Assembly: GCF_900323545.1 (NCBI RefSeq)
Contig: NZ_OOHN01000008.1
Location: 1,231,144 to 1,295,143, forward strand
Direction: 5' to 3'
Origin: Actinomyces sp. Marseille-P3109
Lineage (GTDB): Bacteria; Actinomycetota; Actinomycetes; Actinomycetales; Actinomycetaceae
Length of the DNA: 64,000 nt
A model generated the notes under the pieces. It saw only the letters and a list, made by a program, of their open reading frames with translations, was not told where the DNA came from and did no database searches. This document shows, one piece after another, positions 9,083-16,085 of the stretch. Numbering within the stretch: the first letter of the stretch is position 1; each line of letters opens with the position of its first letter. The position numbers and the translations under genes were made by a program.

Positions 9083-10609
9083 TCAGTAGTAGCGCCACTG
9101 CCGCATGTCTCGGTTGTAGACCTCGACGATCCGAGGATGCAGGAGCGTGGAGGGCTCCATGGTCTCAGTACGGGCAGGTTTGGTCCGCATGATGAACTCC
9201 AGGGTCTCTCGGTCCTGATAGGTCAGTCCCTCGGGCAGTGGCTGGCTGATGAGATTCTGCGGCGTCTTAGTGGACAGTACGAAGCCCCACTCCCCGAAGG
9301 ACGGGATGTTGGTCGAGAAGGGCAGGACCTGGCGATCCGGCTGGGCGGCGGCAACGGTACTGGCCACGGTGGAGAAGGCATGGGGCGAGAAGAAGGTGGA
9401 GGTGGCCTGGGTGACCATGACGCCCCCGGGTGCCAGCCGCGCCTCAACATGCCGGTAGAACTCGGTGGCGTAGAGCTTGGCGAGCTTCTCGTTGGAGGGG
9501 TCGACCAGGTCGATGAGGACGACGTCGTAGGCGGCGTCGGAGTCCCGGACGTAGGTGAAGGCGTCGTCGTTGACCACACGCACCCGGGGATCGGACAAGG
9601 AGGCCTTGTTGAGATCCTTGAGCAGGCGGTTGCTCCGCGCCAACTCGGTGACGTCGGGATCGATGTCCACGATGGTGACGTCCTTGACGCTGGGGTAGCG
9701 CAGGATCTCTCGCGCCAGCAGACCGTCACCGCCCCCGAGCACGAGGACGTGGGCGGGGTCCTTCACCGAGGTCATGGCGCTGGCGGACAGGGTCTCGTGG
9801 TAGCGGGCCTCGTCCAGGCTGGAGAACTGGAGCTGGCCGTTGAGGTACATGCGCAGGTCGTTCTGGTAGTCGGTGAGGACCACCTTCTGGTAGGCGGTCT
9901 GCTCGTAGTAGACGACCGGGTCGTTGTAGGTCAGCGCCTCCACACTGCGCTCGATGCGGTTGGCGGCCGCGAACATGCCGACCAGTGCTACGACGGCAGC
10001 GGTGGCCGCCCACAGGATCCTACGAGGTGTGCGCACCTGGAGCAGGACGAGCACCGCGACCAGGACGTTGAGCGCCCCGACCAGGTAGGCCCCGCGCATG
10101 AGGCCGAGCTGCGGGAGGAGTACCAGGGGGAAGACCAGGGAGGCCACCAGTGAGCCGAAGTAGTCGATCGCCATGACCTTGCCGAGCAGCTCACTGGTCG
10201 AGCGGCGCCCGAAGGCGGCGAAGGTCCGCACCAGCAGCGGGATCTCCAGGCCGATGAGGATGCCGATGGTCAGGCTGATGCCGCCGAAGACGACCCAGTG
10301 CAGGTGGGTGCGTCCGAAGGCCAGGTACAGCAGAAGGACGGAGTTGCCGCCGATGAGGCCGAGGAGCACCTCGCTGACGCCGAAGACGACCGCTGGTGCG
10401 GAGCGGAAGCGGTTGACCAGCAGCGAGCCGATCCCCATGCCGAACAGGGTGATGCCGGTGGCGAGGCTGAAGCTGAGGACGGAGTCACCCAGGAGGTAGG
10501 AGGCCGCCGTACCCAGGATGAGCTCATAGATGAGCCCACCGATCGCGGCCAGCAGGGCCGCGGTGAACAGGGCGACGTTCTCCCGCCGCCCGATTCGGCC
10601 ATGGGTCAT
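9083..10609 (-). CDS. Membrane-fused spermidine-synthase-like aminopropyltransferase
   Basis: A 508-aa two-part protein. Residues 11-215 form about seven transmembrane helices; residues about 225-480 form a SpeE-type methyltransferase-fold domain with GGGDG (292-296), the acidic DIDPD (315-319) and DLVDPS (367-372), plus a YLNGQLQFSSLDEARYHE substrate segment. The catalytic-type residues are present, so transfer of an aminopropyl group from decarboxylated AdoMet is plausible. The acceptor is unknown: family members with this membrane part are not necessarily ordinary spermidine synthases. It is last in the row speD-DUF4178-DUF350-this gene, which supplies the decarboxylated AdoMet source. Its start is 10 nt after the DUF350 gene. 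Confidence 0.88.
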   Translation of the reverse strand: MTHGRIGRRENVALFTAALLAAIGGLIYELILGTAASYLLGDSVLSFSLATGITLFGMGIGSLLVNRFRSAPAVVFGVSEVLLGLIGGNSVLLLYLAFGRTHLHWVVFGGISLTIGILIGLEIPLLVRTFAAFGRRSTSELLGKVMAIDYFGSLVASLVFPLVLLPQLGLMRGAYLVGALNVLVAVLVLLQVRTPRRILWAATAAVVALVGMFAAANRIERSVEALTYNDPVVYYEQTAYQKVVLTDYQNDLRMYLNGQLQFSSLDEARYHETLSASAMTSVKDPAHVLVLGGGDGLLAREILRYPSVKDVTIVDIDPDVTELARSNRLLKDLNKASLSDPRVRVVNDDAFTYVRDSDAAYDVVLIDLVDPSNEKLAKLYATEFYRHVEARLAPGGVMVTQATSTFFSPHAFSTVASTVAAAQPDRQVLPFSTNIPSFGEWGFVLSTKTPQNLISQPLPEGLTYQDRETLEFIMRTKPARTETMEPSTLLHPRIVEVYNRDMRQWRYY

Positions 10610-10619
10610 GGTGAGCCGC

Positions 10620-10865
10620 TCAGCTCAGGATAGTGGCCGCGATGATGATGGCGATGGCCACCGCCGTGCCGGCGAAGGCGAGCCCCAGGCCGATGTTCTG
10701 GTCCTCGATGAGCTCGCGCCTGAGATCAAGACGGAAGATGCGGTTGACGAGCAGTGCGAACACCATGAGCAGAACGACTCCGAGCACCGCGTAGACGATG
10801 GTGCTGAGCAGGGACTGCCAGTTGAGGTCGACCGTTGAGTGGTGAGCGATGGTCATGAGCGACAT
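10620..10865 (-). CDS. DUF350 membrane protein (YjfL-like)
   Basis: An 81-aa protein with two hydrophobic helices (about 19-42 and 60-80) joined by a charged loop (NRIFRLDLRRELIEDQNIGLG) that matches the DUF350 repeat. Relatives usually carry two or more such units; this is a single short unit. Function is not established; it is often found near AdoMet decarboxylase, spermidine-synthase-like and DUF4178 genes, as here. The ATG at 10865 has GAAGGAGAAG upstream. It lies 51 nt after the DUF4178 gene and 10 nt before the aminopropyltransferase gene, so it belongs to the same operon. Confidence 0.82.
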   Translation of the reverse strand: MSLMTIAHHSTVDLNWQSLLSTIVYAVLGVVLLMVFALLVNRIFRLDLRRELIEDQNIGLGLAFAGTAVAIAIIIAATILS

Positions 10866-10916
10866 GTCTTCTCCTTCATGTATGACCGGTGAGAGGATGA
10901 GGATCCGAGTTCTTCA

Positions 10917-11684
10917 CTATTTTCCGACACCGCCGCCCCCGCCTCCGTAGACTGAGCGGTTCCGGAAGAATGAGCCGCCTTCCGATGGAATGAGACCGTC
11001 ATCATCAATCCACTCGATAAGCACCATGACACCGAAGAGCAGGACGAACCAGAAAAGAGGGGTCAACCAGCTTCCGCTCTCCCCGGAGATCGCCGCTGGG
11101 AACCACCGGCAGAACCTTCGCACGAAGCCGGGAACCCACCATGGCCGCGACACGGTCCTGCCGAAGACCTTGGACTGCTGCGAGGGCGACAGGACCGTTC
11201 TGCTGTAGGCCTCATGCTCCCGGCTTCGATGCTCATCGATCACTATGCTGGAGAGCGACTTCCTCGCACCCTTGACATGAAGCTCGACGCAGGTCGTCGC
11301 GGCGATAGCTCCCCTCAGATGCGTGATGGATCCGGTCTCATGGTCAATATCGGCTCCGTATATGTCCTTGACCTCAACGGTATAAGGTTGACCATTGACC
11401 TTCAGCTGCCGGGTCTGACCGACCTCGAGCGCGAGCGGATCAATCGTCGGCTGAATAGGAACCGGCTCGTGAAGTATGACCTCATTGGCGTCACGATTGA
11501 TCTCAAGCCAGAGCTGCTTGCTGTTGTCGTCGATCAGGCGCCATTGCTCCCACCGAGTGAGGCGCCGACTTCTTTTATCCCGACTTTTCAGGAGAATTCG
11601 ACCCATGACGGTGTAGGAGTGACTCTTCTTCCTCAAGGAACCCCGAAGCGTCTCGCCAACTCTCAGGTCGCCTCTGATGCTCAC
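10917..11684 (-). CDS. DUF4178 protein with TM helix and Gly-rich C-terminal tail (paralogue 1)
   Basis: A 255-aa protein: a soluble beta-rich DUF4178 domain (about 7-165, with WEQWRLIDD at 45-53), one membrane helix (about 206-225), and a short tail ending YGGGGGGVGK (246-255). The tail is identical to that of the second DUF4178 protein encoded at 12141-12890. Biochemical function unknown. The GTG start overlaps the speD stop as GTGA, so translation is coupled to speD. Overall similarity to paralogue 2 is modest outside the N-terminus and tail, so the duplication is old. Confidence 0.82.
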   Translation of the reverse strand: MSIRGDLRVGETLRGSLRKKSHSYTVMGRILLKSRDKRSRRLTRWEQWRLIDDNSKQLWLEINRDANEVILHEPVPIQPTIDPLALEVGQTRQLKVNGQPYTVEVKDIYGADIDHETGSITHLRGAIAATTCVELHVKGARKSLSSIVIDEHRSREHEAYSRTVLSPSQQSKVFGRTVSRPWWVPGFVRRFCRWFPAAISGESGSWLTPLFWFVLLFGVMVLIEWIDDDGLIPSEGGSFFRNRSVYGGGGGGVGK

Positions 11685-12028
11685 AGCGTGGTCCCGGAGC
11701 TGGTCACTTGCCGGGCTCGCAGGCGCCGACGCACTATCTCCCCCACGGCCTCGATCTGCACGGGTGTCAATGTGCGGCAGCTGGTGAGGGTCACGTAGCC
11801 GGTGCCGGACTCGGGCCAGGTGTGGGCGGCGATATGCGACTCGGAGAGGATGACGACGGCGCTCAGTCCCTGGGGCTCGAACCGGTGGTGCGCACTGGAT
11901 ACGGCAGTCAGTCCCGCTTCCCGGGCGGCGTCGAGGAGAATCGACTCAACGGTAGAGAGATCATTGAGCGCGTGTGGCTCAGCATCACTGATCTTGTAGC
12001 TGACAGAACACAGGCTCATCGCACTCAC
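11681..12028 (-). CDS. speD: S-adenosylmethionine decarboxylase proenzyme homologue
   Basis: A 115-aa pyruvoyl-enzyme precursor expected to make decarboxylated AdoMet, the aminopropyl donor. The self-cleavage site is visible: LSESHIAAHTWPE (61-73), with cleavage expected before Ser64, His69 for processing, and a Cys at 84. Around that Cys the usual CG pair is CR, and the TWPESGTGY loop is slightly longer than in Thermotoga-type SpeD, so this is a divergent branch. The GTG at 12028 is preferred because TACCGT lies 6 nt upstream (leaderless pattern); an ATG at 12019 gives 112 aa. First gene of the speD-DUF4178-DUF350-aminopropyltransferase operon. Confidence 0.85.
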   Translation of the reverse strand: MSAMSLCSVSYKISDAEPHALNDLSTVESILLDAAREAGLTAVSSAHHRFEPQGLSAVVILSESHIAAHTWPESGTGYVTLTSCRTLTPVQIEAVGEIVRRRLRARQVTSSGTTL

Positions 12029-12034
12029 GCGAGC

Positions 12035-12064
12035 ACGGTAGCAACGTGGCCGGTACCCGACAAA
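12035..12064 (-). promoter_or_regulatory. Promoter of the speD operon
   Basis: On the minus strand, TTTGTC (12059-12064), an 18-nt spacer and TACCGT (12035-12040) stand 6 nt before the GTG of speD. The spacer and flanks are strongly similar to the promoter at 12971-13000, which suggests coordinate control. Confidence 0.6.
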
Positions 12065-12140
12065 CGGGGCGAAGTCCCCATTCATGCTCACCCGGTACCG
12101 GGAGCGCATGGCGGGCACGCCGTCGCTGACGGGTGCGGGC

Positions 12141-12890
12141 CTACTTGCCAACTCCGCCTCCGCCGCCTCCGTAGACCGGGCGGTGACGATAGGTCCGTGA
12201 GGAGCTCGAGTCCGAGGTGCTGGTGGAGTCGGCTCCACCGCTGGAACGACTGCTGCTGGAGCAAGCGGAGAACAGCCCGACGGCGAGCACGATGCTGACG
12301 ATGGCAGCGACGATGGCGCATCCGATGTTCCGGCCCGTTCCGCCGCCGACGGGTCGGCTGCTGCACAGGACGCGCCCGAAGAGCTGCTTCTGCTGGGCGC
12401 TGGACAGGGTGGTCTTGCGGTAAGCCAGGAGATCACGGAAACGGTGGCTGTCAATGGTCAGCCGGCTGGTTACACCGGCCGGGTCCGTCAGCCGCAGCTC
12501 GACGTAGGTCATGGTTTCGCCGATGTTCAGGGGGCACACCGGAGAGCCGATGACGCTTTCGAGCGTGCCGGTAGTGACTTCCTCAACGAGAGCCTGGTGC
12601 GGGGCACCATTGATCGTCAGCTGCAGTCTCTGACCAACGGCCAGGGCCCACGGCTCAATCGTCTCCTGGAGACGAACGGGTTCGTAGAAGAGGATCTCAC
12701 CGGGGTCGTGGTCAAGCTCGACCCAGGTATCGGCGTTGCTGCCACCGATGAGCTGCCACTCCTCCCAGTAGTAGAAGCAGCGATCCTGGGTATCCCACTC
12801 CTTGAACAGCAGGCAGCCTCTGACCGACAGGTTGCCCGCACTTCCCTGAAGCATCTCGCCAACCTGAAGATTGGCCCGCGTACCGCTCAC
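12141..12890 (-). CDS. DUF4178 protein with TM helix and Gly-rich C-terminal tail (paralogue 2)
   Basis: A 249-aa protein with the same plan as its neighbour: a DUF4178 domain (about 8-165, YWEEWQLIGG at 41-50), one membrane helix (about 188-207), a Ser-rich linker (210-232) and a terminal YGGGGGGVGK (240-249). The GTG at 12890 aligns residue by residue with the start of paralogue 1 (VGEMLQGS versus VGETLRGS), has GGGAGGGG just upstream, and overlaps the stop of a 25-codon ORF as GTGA. An upstream in-frame start at 12980 would add 30 unrelated residues. Function unknown. A 112-bp gap with its own promoter separates it from speD. Confidence 0.8.
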   Translation of the reverse strand: MSGTRANLQVGEMLQGSAGNLSVRGCLLFKEWDTQDRCFYYWEEWQLIGGSNADTWVELDHDPGEILFYEPVRLQETIEPWALAVGQRLQLTINGAPHQALVEEVTTGTLESVIGSPVCPLNIGETMTYVELRLTDPAGVTSRLTIDSHRFRDLLAYRKTTLSSAQQKQLFGRVLCSSRPVGGGTGRNIGCAIVAAIVSIVLAVGLFSACSSSSRSSGGADSTSTSDSSSSRTYRHRPVYGGGGGGVGK

Positions 12891-12964
12891 CAGACCCCTC
12901 CCATCTGCGACGGGCGAGACGGTGCAGCCCTGCCACCGTCGAAGTCTGATTCGCCTGTCATCAC
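12887..12964 (-). CDS. 25-codon leader ORF coupled to the DUF4178 gene
   Basis: A short ORF starting GTG-ATG at 12964 and ending TGA at 12887, encoding VMTGESDFDGG and then a Pro/Arg/Ser-containing stretch ending MGGVW. Two things support it: TACTGT lies exactly 6 nt before the GTG (the leaderless pattern used elsewhere here), and its stop overlaps the DUF4178 start as GTGA. It could be a coupling or regulatory leader peptide, or simply mark a longer 5' region. It resembles no family I know. Confidence 0.5.
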   Translation of the reverse strand: MMTGESDFDGGRAAPSRPSQMGGVW

Positions 12965-12970
12965 GCGGGC

Positions 12971-13000
12971 ACAGTAGCAACGTCGGTGGGGCCCGGCAAA
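12971..13000 (-). promoter_or_regulatory. Promoter of the leader ORF and DUF4178 paralogue 2
   Basis: On the minus strand, TTTGCC, an 18-nt spacer and TACTGT (12971-12976) lie 6 nt before the GTG at 12964. The block CCGTTTG.CGGG...ACGTTGCTAC.GTGC.CGCGTG is shared with the speD promoter. Confidence 0.55.
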
Positions 13001-13117
13001 CGGTTCGCGCTCCCCATGGTCTGACCCCGCCAAGCGGAACCCAGCGGATCAGAATCCGGCCCGCCCCATGGGGGCGGTACGAGAATCAGGATCCAGGTGC
13101 CGTGTGAGACTGTCCCC

Positions 13118-13954
13118 ATGCGCGTTGCAGAGATCGCCGGGCTGACCGGGACGACGGTGCGCACGGTGCGCTACTACCACTCGCTGGGGCTGCTGCCGGT
13201 TCCCGGTGAACGTGGCGGCTGGCGCGACTACGACCTGGGTCACGTGGCCCGGCTCTCCCGGATCCGTTGGCTGGTCCAGGCCGGTGTGTCCCTGGAGACC
13301 ATCAAACGCGTCCTCGACGAGCCCGAGGCGACCGGCGTCGAGCAGACCGACGACGCACCCACGGCCGGAGCGGCTGGAGCGCGTCCAGCGACCGGTTCCG
13401 TTGTCGAGGACCTCGCCGAGGCACTGATTGCCGTCGAGGAGCATCTGGCTGAGGTCACCGGACAGAGAGACATGCTCGCCGGTCTGCTGGAGCGAGCCAG
13501 GACTGGGGCGACGGTCTCACCGATGTCCCCGCGTATGGCGGCCTTCTTCGACCGGCTGGAGCAGGCCGCTCCCGATGAGGCCACCCGCTGCGCTGTGCGC
13601 AAGGAGCGGGACCTGACCGACCTGGCCTGCTACCGCGGTCAGATGCCGCCGGAGGCAGAGTTCCTCTTCGTCGATCCGGATCCTCGCTACGACGCCGAGT
13701 CGCTAGCGCTCTACTCGCAAGATCCTGCCAAGCTGTCGGACACGCAGATTGAGCAGCGCGCACAGGTCATGGTCTCCCGTATGGAGGCCCAGCTGACGCC
13801 TGCCCGCCTTGCGGCCCTGGCGGCCAGCGTCGACACCGAGGCGGTGCATTCACTCTTCCGCCTCATTGCCACTACCGGATACCCCGATGCACGACTCGCC
13901 CGGGCCCTGAAACGGGAGTTCCTCGCGGCGGTCGTTCGATGGCGCAAGGATTGA
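13118..13954 (+). CDS. MerR-family regulator with long effector domain
   Basis: A 278-aa regulator. The N-terminal winged HTH (1-70: AEIAGLTGTTVRTVRYYHSLGLLP, then RDYDLGHVARLSRIRWL) is typical of MerR proteins; a coiled linker and an unassigned alpha-helical C-terminal domain (about 120-275) follow. No metal-binding Cys pattern is visible, so an organic ligand is likelier. The ATG at 13118 starts at the HTH; a GTG at 13097 would add seven residues. It resembles the MerR regulator at 60658 in length and architecture but has no transporter beside it. It is divergent from the DUF4178 leader ORF and may regulate in either direction. Confidence 0.85.
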   Translation: MRVAEIAGLTGTTVRTVRYYHSLGLLPVPGERGGWRDYDLGHVARLSRIRWLVQAGVSLETIKRVLDEPEATGVEQTDDAPTAGAAGARPATGSVVEDLAEALIAVEEHLAEVTGQRDMLAGLLERARTGATVSPMSPRMAAFFDRLEQAAPDEATRCAVRKERDLTDLACYRGQMPPEAEFLFVDPDPRYDAESLALYSQDPAKLSDTQIEQRAQVMVSRMEAQLTPARLAALAASVDTEAVHSLFRLIATTGYPDARLARALKREFLAAVVRWRKD

Positions 13955-14012
13955 CGGCTGGTGGTCGCTCTGCGATCAGCCGCGCTCTGATCAGCATTCA
14001 GCAACTCGGCGT

Positions 14013-14417
14013 TCACTGCATATACCGCTCCCAGTAGCCGGCCTCCGGCTCGATCTGCTCAACGACGTCGATCCACAACCCACAGGGGTCGGCAAACCCG
14101 AACCGGCGCTGGCCAAAGGGCTCGTCACTCAGCGGATACGTCACCGATGCCCCTTTGCCAGTCAGCTCCGCGTGGGCCTTGTCGACGTCGTCGACCTCCA
14201 GCTCGAAGCACACACCGCGCCCGGTGAAGGTCTTCGATCCGGGCGGGGCGGACGGGTGGTCAGGCGTCATGAAGGCGATCGACGCGCCGTCGTGCGCCAT
14301 CAGGGTGAACCAGGAGCTGTCGAAGACGGTACGAAAACCTAGGTAACGCTGCCAGAAGTCTCGCGACTCCTCCTTCTGCGCGGTGACGACGATCGGGTAA
14401 TGGTCTCGCAAACGCAT
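14013..14417 (-). CDS. Glyoxalase/bleomycin-resistance-fold (VOC) protein
   Basis: A 134-aa protein with the two beta-alpha-beta-beta-beta repeats of the vicinal-oxygen-chelate superfamily. The second half shows FELEVDDVDKAHAEL, FGQRRFGFADPCGLWIDVVEQ, typical of VOC dioxygenase/resistance proteins. The substrate is unknown. The ATG at 14417 is chosen over an upstream one because a perfect AGGAGG (complement of 14424-14429) lies 6 nt before it. The gene is divergent from the TetR-DUF488 gene and the 93-bp gap holds an inverted repeat, so TetR control of this gene is likely. Confidence 0.85.
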   Translation of the reverse strand: MRLRDHYPIVVTAQKEESRDFWQRYLGFRTVFDSSWFTLMAHDGASIAFMTPDHPSAPPGSKTFTGRGVCFELEVDDVDKAHAELTGKGASVTYPLSDEPFGQRRFGFADPCGLWIDVVEQIEPEAGYWERYMQ

Positions 14418-14445
14418 ATCTGACCTCCTGAGCGTCAGCGAATGA

Positions 14446-14492
14446 TTCACATACTATGGGTACGCCCAAGCATTTCACATACTCTCAGTATG
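14446..14492. promoter_or_regulatory. Candidate TetR operator between divergent genes
   Basis: A perfect 6-bp inverted repeat CATACT-CTC-AGTATG lies at 14478-14492. The decamer TTCACATACT occurs at 14446-14455 and again at 14474-14483. The position between a TetR gene and a divergent enzyme gene suits an autoregulatory operator. Confidence 0.55.
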
Positions 14493-14510
14493 TCAATGAT
14501 CGGAGGATGC

Positions 14511-15530
14511 ATGCCCGGAACTCGTCGGGCTCAGCGCGAGGCGACCGAGACGGCGCTCATCGCCGAGGCTCGGCAGCGCTTCGCCGCTGAGGGCTACGCC
14601 TCGGTGCGCTTGAGTGACGTCGTGGATGCTCTGGGACTGACCAAGGGCGCGCTCTACCATCAGTTCGCCGGCAAGAAGGATCTCTTCCTCGCAGTCCTTC
14701 GGCAGGTGCAGCAGGAGGTCGCTGACCGGGTTCAGGCCGCGGCCCAGCCATGCGCGGATCCATGGAAGGAGCTCGTCGCAGGCTGCGAGGCGTTTCTTGC
14801 CTCCTACAGCCATCCCGAGATCCGGCAGATCATGCTCATTGACGCGCCGACGGTGCTGGGGTGGCGCGAGTGGAAGAAGATGGACGGGGCATGCTCCGAG
14901 AGGCTCCTGACGGAGGTGCTGACCAGCCTCATGGAGGATGGCATCCTCGTCTCCCGGCCGGTGGAACCCGTCGTTCATCTGCTGTCCGGTGCAATGAACG
15001 AGGCCGCGTTGTGGCTTGCTGAGACCGACTCGCCAACGGCGCTGAAAGACACCATGGATGCATTGCAGTGCATGCTCGGTCCACTGCGGGCCGATGGGAT
15101 CGCACCGGCAGCGGAGGCGGGTAGCGTGGAAGGCATGAGCGGGCGGCTTCCTTCTTCAGACGACGTGGTCCTCAAAGGCATCCGCGAGGAGCCCAACCCC
15201 GAGGACGGAGCACGGGTCCTGGTGGACCGGCTCTGGCCCCGGGGCATCTCCAAGGATCGCGCAGACCTGGATGAGTGGGCCAAGGACGCCACCCCCACCA
15301 CCGAGCTGCGCCGTGCCTTCCACCACGGGGAGATGCCCTGGCCCCAGTTCGTCGACGCCTACCGGGCAGAGCTCACCGAGCGGCCCGAGGCGGCTGCCGC
15401 CGTCGAGCACCTGCGCGACAAGGCCCTCAAGGGACGGGTGACGCTCCTGTTCGCCGGTCACGACCACGTCCACAGCCACGCGCGCGTCCTGCGCGAGGCC
15501 GTCCTCGGCGTCGAGGAGGACCTGTCCTGA
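14511..15530 (+). CDS. TetR regulator fused to a DUF488 (YeaO-like) domain
   Basis: A single 339-aa open frame with two parts. Residues 1-205 are a TetR-family regulator: HTH with FAAEGYASVRLSDVVDALGLTKGALYHQFAGKKDLF (about 18-55), then a helical ligand domain ending PLRADG. Residues about 215-335 are a complete DUF488/YeaO domain (VDRLWPRGISK, HHGEMPWPQF, VTLLFAGHD). There is no stop codon between them. An internal ATG at 15135 could start DUF488 separately, but GGAAGG is only 1 nt from it, a poor RBS spacing. The ATG at 14511 is set by GGAGG at 14502-14506. DUF488 function is unknown. Confidence 0.82.
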   Translation: MPGTRRAQREATETALIAEARQRFAAEGYASVRLSDVVDALGLTKGALYHQFAGKKDLFLAVLRQVQQEVADRVQAAAQPCADPWKELVAGCEAFLASYSHPEIRQIMLIDAPTVLGWREWKKMDGACSERLLTEVLTSLMEDGILVSRPVEPVVHLLSGAMNEAALWLAETDSPTALKDTMDALQCMLGPLRADGIAPAAEAGSVEGMSGRLPSSDDVVLKGIREEPNPEDGARVLVDRLWPRGISKDRADLDEWAKDATPTTELRRAFHHGEMPWPQFVDAYRAELTERPEAAAAVEHLRDKALKGRVTLLFAGHDHVHSHARVLREAVLGVEEDLS

Positions 15531-15563
15531 CTTCCGTCGTAACTCTGTCCCTCTAACGATGTG

Positions 15564-15598
15564 GTGGCCCGTGCACCGATCTCCGGTGCACGGGCCAC
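15564..15598. terminator. Bidirectional terminator between tetR-DUF488 and the suf operon
   Basis: A perfect 15-bp stem (15564-15578 with 15584-15598) with a 5-nt loop lies in the gap between convergent transcripts. Confidence 0.8.
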
Positions 15599-15634
15599 TC
15601 AGGAACAGGCCAGCAGTTGTCTCTCAGCCCGACC

Positions 15635-16030
15635 TCAGACGTTGAAGCCCAGGGCGCGCAGCTGCTCGCGGCCCTCGGGGGTGATCTTGTCCGGCCCCCA
15701 CGGCGGCAGCCACACCCACTGGATGCGGACCTTGTCAGCGATGAGGGACAGGGCCTGCTGGGCCTGCTCCTCAATGACATCGGTCAGCGGGCAGGCAGCG
15801 GTCGTCAGGGTCATGTCGAGCACGACGGTCCCGTCGGGCTCGATCGACACCCCGTAGAGCAGGCCGAGGTCAACGACGTTGATACCGAGCTCGGGGTCGA
15901 TGACGTCGCGCAGCGCCTCCTCGACGGCGGCGACGTCGACGCCCTCGGTGCCGGCAACGACGGCCGGTGTGTGCTGGGCGGCCATGGGGTTGTCGGCGGC
16001 GGCCGGCACCCCCCTGGGGTTCTCGCTCAT
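15635..16030 (-). CDS. sufT: SufT-like Fe-S maturation factor (MIP18/DUF59)
   Basis: A 131-aa protein with a short variable N-terminus (1-32) and a DUF59 domain carrying DVIDPELGINVVDLGLLYG (about 42-60) and the conserved Cys in TTAACPLTD. Members assist Fe-S cluster delivery to target proteins in the cytosol. Last gene of the suf operon, 55 nt after sufU. The ATG at 16030 is preceded by a GAAGGAGAAGCC ribosome site, so the longer upstream frame is discarded. Confidence 0.88.
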   Translation of the reverse strand: MSENPRGVPAAADNPMAAQHTPAVVAGTEGVDVAAVEEALRDVIDPELGINVVDLGLLYGVSIEPDGTVVLDMTLTTAACPLTDVIEEQAQQALSLIADKVRIQWVWLPPWGPDKITPEGREQLRALGFNV

Positions 16031-16085
16031 GGCTTCTCCTTCTTCCTCGGAGGTCAGACGGTGGTCAGGCAGTGGGACGGCCGGG

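Noticed and set aside
13118-13954. MerR protein as a metal-sensing regulator
   Set aside because: The conserved metal-binding Cys of CueR/ZntR-type proteins is missing and the effector domain is long, as in multidrug-type regulators.
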